Shown here piece by piece: positions 6,022 to 8,643 of a DNA stretch of 8,643 bases. The position numbers were made by a program, and so were the translations under genes. The stretch comes from Acidobacteriota bacterium (lineage in GTDB: Bacteria; Acidobacteriota; Vicinamibacteria; Vicinamibacterales; UBA8438). Each line of letters starts with the position of its first letter. The first letter of the stretch is position 1. The stretch is taken from positions 1 through 8,643 of the forward strand of contig WTGR01000938.1 in NCBI GenBank assembly GCA_011523485.1, in the 5' to 3' direction. The notes under the pieces were generated by a model. That model was given only the letters and a program-made list of their open reading frames with translations. It was not told the DNA's origin and searched no databases.

Positions 6022-7063
6022 GCGGCAGGGCCTCCGAGGCCACGTCTATCTGGTGGGCGGGGCGGCGCTGATCGCCGGCTACGGCCGGGCGCGGACCACC
6101 CGGGACGTGGATGCGAGAATCGAGGACGCAAGGGAGCAAGTGCTGGCGGTCGCCGACCTGATAGGCGCCGCAGAAGGCCTGAAGCGCAACTGGCTGAACG
6201 AGAACGCGCGGCTGTTCATGACGAACACGCCGGACACGGCGGCGAAGACCATCTGGAACACACCCGGCCTGGTGGTGACCGGGGCCTCGGCCGAGCACCT
6301 GCTGGCGATGAAGATGCTCGCGGGCCGGCCCGCCGATCTCGACGACATACAGCACCTCGGTGGCGTGCTGGGCATCCGGAAGGTGAGCCAGGCCAGGGCC
6401 ATCTACGACCAGGTCTACCGTGGCGGACCGCTGCCCGAGGCCAGGCTCCATGCCGTCGGATGGGCGCTGGCCGAAGGGAGAAAACAACGCGGCGAAGCGG
6501 TGGACCGACTGCAACTGGCCCCGAGCGACCGGCTGAGAGCGCGGGGCGGCGGCGGCCGAACCTACGAAGCGAGGCCGGGCGAGAACGCCGGAGGGGACAG
6601 GTTCCTGGAGGTCGCCGTCATCGACCCCTACCGGGCGGCCGACGAGGACAACGACCAGCGATCTGTGCGGCTCTACGACCGGGGCGAGCAGATCCTCACA
6701 ACCGGCCAGGCGACGGAAGTGATCAACCGGTACGAGGCAGAAGCCATCCGCCGGGAGGGAGGCCACCCGCAACCGCAGGGCCTGACCCTGGAAGGGGCGA
6801 CCGTGCTGGTCGCCGAGGGGGAAGAGGGACGCCTGTACGAAGCCGAATGGATCGACGGCAGCCAGGGAGACCCGACGCTGCACGTCGCGGTGAAGGACCC
6901 GTCAGTACCCGACGAGGATCACCGGAACAGTCCCCGGGTACTGCGTGACCCTGAGAACGGCCGGCTGATACGGGACCTCGAGAGAGCCAACGAAGCCGTG
7001 AACGCGTACGAGAAAGCGGCCTCCGAAGAGCGATGGCCGGGCATGGCCGGGCGCCCGGGATGA
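5957..7063 (+). CDS. DUF6036-type nucleotidyltransferase with duplicated C-terminal domain
   Basis: The product is 368 aa. Residues 1-175 match the DUF6036/MNT-AbiEii-like nucleotidyltransferase fold. YLVGGAALIAGYG (31-43) is the glycine motif. TRDVD (48-52), with Asp50 and Asp52, supplies the metal-binding pair. HLLAMKMLAGRPADLDDIQHL (114-134) is the conserved helix with a further acidic pair. Relatives transfer nucleotides to RNA or protein targets, often as toxins. Such proteins are usually about 180-220 aa; here ~190 more residues form two related units. One runs RTYEARPGEN...LEVAVIDPYRAADED...INRYEAEA (201-263). The other runs RLYEAEWIDG...LHVAVKDPSVPDED...VNAYEKAA (292-355). ATG 5957 follows GGAGGAGAGG (5944-5953). 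It overlaps the upstream partner by 65 bp. The role of the repeats is unknown; target binding or an added immunity/sensor part are guesses. Confidence 0.78.
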   Translation: MSGSLDHSRIMRLFARLSEELERQGLRGHVYLVGGAALIAGYGRARTTRDVDARIEDAREQVLAVADLIGAAEGLKRNWLNENARLFMTNTPDTAAKTIWNTPGLVVTGASAEHLLAMKMLAGRPADLDDIQHLGGVLGIRKVSQARAIYDQVYRGGPLPEARLHAVGWALAEGRKQRGEAVDRLQLAPSDRLRARGGGGRTYEARPGENAGGDRFLEVAVIDPYRAADEDNDQRSVRLYDRGEQILTTGQATEVINRYEAEAIRREGGHPQPQGLTLEGATVLVAEGEEGRLYEAEWIDGSQGDPTLHVAVKDPSVPDEDHRNSPRVLRDPENGRLIRDLERANEAVNAYEKAASEERWPGMAGRPG

Positions 7064-7284
7064 GGCACCGACGCAACCCGAACAACCCGTACCAGCGACG
7101 GTTGACGGCGGCACCAGCCGAAACGACAACACTTGGCGCACAGCCCATTCGCCGGCCGGCGCGACCGCGACGCAGCCTGACGGGCACGCGACGCTCACCT
7201 TCCACACGCACGAGGGCTCAAAGGGCACGGCGAATCTCGATGCCGCCCGAAGCTCACCAGAACCGCAAACCGGTCCGGTGACTA

Positions 7285-7304
7285 GTGGTTCGTCACGTGT
7301 CAAC
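7285..7304 (+). repeat. IS630 left inverted repeat
   Basis: Begins directly after target TA 7283-7284. It matches the right end at 15 of 20 positions, including GTGGT and CGTCAC. Confidence 0.85.
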
Positions 7305-7347
7305 CTTAGGACTATCGGGAAGCTGATCTCGAGCCGAGACAGCTTTC

Positions 7348-8486
7348 ATGCCAGAGAAAAAGTACATTGTTCGACTCACCGCCCAGGAACGCGAGATCTG
7401 TCGACAGACGGTCCGCAAGCTCAAGGGGAGCGGCGAGAAGGTGCGCCGCGCTCAGATTCTGTTGAAGGCCGATGCGGACGGACCGGGGTGGATCGACCAG
7501 CAGATTGCCGACGCCTTTTCGTGCCGCACCAAGACCGTCGAGAACATTCGCCAACGTTGCGTGCTGGAAGGGTTCGAGCGGGCGCTGGAACGCAAACGGC
7601 GGGCGTTGCCCCCGGGCCTCAAGCTGTTCGACGGCGAACAGGAGGCGCAGGTCATCGCCCTGCGTCTGGGGTCGCCCCCGAAGGGCTACGCGAACTGGTC
7701 GTTGCGGCTGTTGGCGCGCCGTGTCGTCGAGTTGGGGGTCGTCGAGTCGGTCAGCCACGAAACGATCCGGCGGACGCTGAAAAAAACGAGATGACCCGGC
7801 GGAAAATCGAGTACTGGGTGATCCCGCCGGAGGCTGATGCCGAGTTCGTGGCGCACATGGAGCAGGTCGTGGATCTGTATCAGAAGCCCTACGACCCGGA
7901 TTGTCCCGTCGTGTGCATGGATGAACAGCCGGTGCAACTGGTCAAGGAAACGCGCTCGCCGGTGGCCGCCACCAAGGCGCGTCCCCGGCGCGTCGACTAC
8001 GAGTACGAACGGGCCGGCACGGCCTCGGTCTTCCTGTTCGCCGAGCCGCTGGCGGGCTGGCGGCAGGCGACGGCCCGAGCCCGGCGCACGAAGGCGGACT
8101 GGGCCGTGGAGGTCGCTGGCCTGCTGGAGGGTCGCTACGCCGAGTGCGAGAAGGTCACCCTGGTGTGCGACAACCTCAACACGCACACGAAGGGCGCCTT
8201 CTACGAAGTGTTCGAGCCGGTGCGGGCACGAGAGCTGGTTCGTCGCCTCGAGTTCTGCCACACGCCGAAACACGGGAGTTGGCTGAACATTGCGGAGAAC
8301 GAGCTCAGCGCCATGACGCGCCAATGCCTGCGGGAACGACGCATCGGCGACCTTGAGACGCTGCACGGCGAAGTGTCGGCGTGGTCCAGCGACACCAATG
8401 GCACCCAACGCGGTGTCGACTGGCAGATGAAGGTCGACGATGCTCGCTGTAAACTCAAGTCCGTCTATCCGAAGATTGTGATGTGA
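7348..8486 (+). CDS. IS630-family transposase, made by -1 frameshifting
   Basis: Two overlapping frames encode one DDE transposase. The first (7348-7794, 148 codons) has an N-terminal helix-turn-helix region (about residues 25-75, IDQQIADAFSCRTKTVENIRQR) and ends at TGA 7792-7794. The second enters by a -1 shift at the A7 run 7780-7786, giving TLKKNEMTRRK and then the catalytic domain: CMDEQP (first Asp, about 192), LVCDNLNTH (second Asp, about 275) and HGSWLNIAENEL (Glu, about 317). The joined protein is about 379 aa, normal for IS630 transposases of the LKKNEL...PPE type. Unshifted, the first frame gives only a DNA-binding fragment that could act as a repressor. The stop is TGA 8484-8486, inside the right inverted repeat. 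The long open frame in the second register from 7278 is not a separate gene upstream of the slip site. All key residues are present. Confidence 0.92.
7780..7786 (+). other. A7 slippery run for transposase frameshifting
   Basis: Seven consecutive A residues lie 5 nt before the first-frame TGA. Reading CTG AAA AAA then AAC GAG instead of ACG AGA restores the transposase frame. Either ribosomal -1 slippage or polymerase slippage adding one A would do this. Confidence 0.8.
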
Positions 8487-8494
8487 CGGACCAC
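8475..8494 (-). repeat. IS630 right inverted repeat
   Basis: Reverse complement begins GTGGTCCGTCAC, matching the left end. It is followed by target TA 8495-8496 and overlaps the transposase stop codon. Confidence 0.85.
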
Positions 8495-8496
8495 TA

Positions 8497-8592
8497 GGCA
8501 AGAAGGTCAAGGAGGGCGAATCGGTCGAGGTGACGGTGACCTTCAGCGAGGCGGTGGACGTGGACACGGCGGGGGGCACGCCGTCGATTGAG
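8497..8592 (+). pseudogene. Fragment of an Ig-like/cadherin-like surface repeat protein
   Basis: The frame reads KEGESVEVTVTFSEAV and then DVDTAGGTPSIEV, a pattern found in repeated Ig-like beta-sandwich domains of large bacterial cell-surface or secreted proteins. Only about 32 residues remain. Upstream the frame is closed by the IS630 element, with an in-frame TGA at 8479-8481. Downstream the repeat pattern stops abruptly at the palindrome at 8593, and a stop TAA follows at 8620. Closing up the IS at its TA does not join it to a usable frame on the left, because the required frame meets a TGA at 7279, so the gene was probably already broken before the IS630 landed. Confidence 0.6.
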
Positions 8593-8643
8593 GTGGTCCC
8601 GGTTTTTCGGACCACTGCGTAAGGTGTATTCCAGAACCTCCGG
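8593..8643. mobile_element. Possible end of a further mobile element, with palindrome
   Basis: GTGGTCC (8593-8599) and GGACCAC (8609-8615) form a perfect 7-bp inverted repeat around a 9-nt spacer. The Ig-like coding similarity ends exactly here. The 9-mer CGGACCACT at 8608-8616 also occurs in the IS630 right end at 8487-8495. An IS terminus continuing out of the window is one explanation; a hairpin in the surface-protein gene is another. Confidence 0.3.

Larger units (their letters stand above)
7285..8494 (+). mobile_element. Complete IS630-family insertion sequence, 1210 bp
   Basis: The ends are inverted: GTGGTTCGTCAC at 7285-7296, against the reverse complement of 8483-8494, GTGGTCCGTCAC, one mismatch in 12, with weaker matching inward. 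TA flanks both sides (7283-7284 and 8495-8496), as expected for the TA target duplication of IS630/Tc1-mariner elements. The single transposase gene fills the element. Near-identical ends and an undamaged reading frame suggest recent activity. Confidence 0.9.

Noticed and set aside
7060..7281. 73-codon ORF whose ATG overlaps the nucleotidyltransferase stop (ATGA), reading through 7064-7282
   Set aside because: The product is Arg/Pro-rich low-complexity sequence with no recognisable family. A second frame is also open here, and GC-rich DNA often gives such frames. The overlap may be chance. I see no supported gene between 7064 and 7282.
1..8643. CRISPR arrays, tRNA or rRNA genes
   Set aside because: No regularly spaced repeat array and no cloverleaf or rRNA signature was seen; the only direct repeats are the paired IS-end repeat and the 11-bp duplication.

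Overview
This window is from a high-GC bacterium that cannot be named from the sequence. An outer-membrane-type DUF1207 protein at the left suggests a Gram-negative, possibly uncultured lineage. The DUF6036 nucleotidyltransferase pair and the surface Ig-like repeat fragment are families spread across several phyla. Composition is mosaic: the first ~1.4 kb is visibly less GC-rich (32 of 60 bases in 301-360) than the centre (43 of 60 in 4921-4980).

Layout, left to right. (1) 1-53 is the outward end of an IS21-family-like element, with two 22-nt direct repeats. It abuts a DUF1207 gene (41-1135) that has lost its signal peptide, and the IS end itself supplies a Shine-Dalgarno-like sequence and an ATG in frame. 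A 90-aa orphan ORF follows closely (1148-1420). (2) 1412-2933 holds no intact gene and is a graveyard of mobile DNA. It contains a frameshifted serine recombinase on the minus strand (about 1412-1869), three successive dyads (1902-1995), and a plus-strand fragment resembling the N-terminal domain of a Tn3-family transposase (about 2056-2177). This is the layout of a Tn3-type tnpR-res-tnpA core. A reverse-transcriptase fragment (2464-2712) follows and stops inside a conserved motif. I recognise nothing in 2178-2463 or 2713-2933.

(3) 2934-5402 is the intact core: three co-directional genes for an acyl carrier protein, an alpha/beta-hydrolase and a radical SAM enzyme with a C-terminal cysteine cluster. 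The likely logic (inference) is that an acyl group held on the carrier protein is modified by radical chemistry and released or transferred by the hydrolase. No ketosynthase, adenylation enzyme or phosphopantetheinyl transferase is present in the window. This is the best candidate here for an undescribed small pathway.

(4) 5569-7063 is an overlapping two-gene module: a small protein and a DUF6036 (MNT/AbiEii-like) nucleotidyltransferase, a toxin-antitoxin-like arrangement. The nucleotidyltransferase carries an unusual C-terminal extension made of two ~60-residue repeats. (5) 7285-8494 is an apparently complete IS630-family element with matching inverted repeats, flanking TA dinucleotides and a transposase that needs a -1 frameshift at an A7 run. 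Beyond it is a short Ig-like repeat fragment of a surface protein (8497-8592), cut off at a palindrome (8593-8615) that may be the end of yet another element.

Overall this is an accessory island in which two small intact modules sit between layers of complete, truncated and decayed mobile elements.
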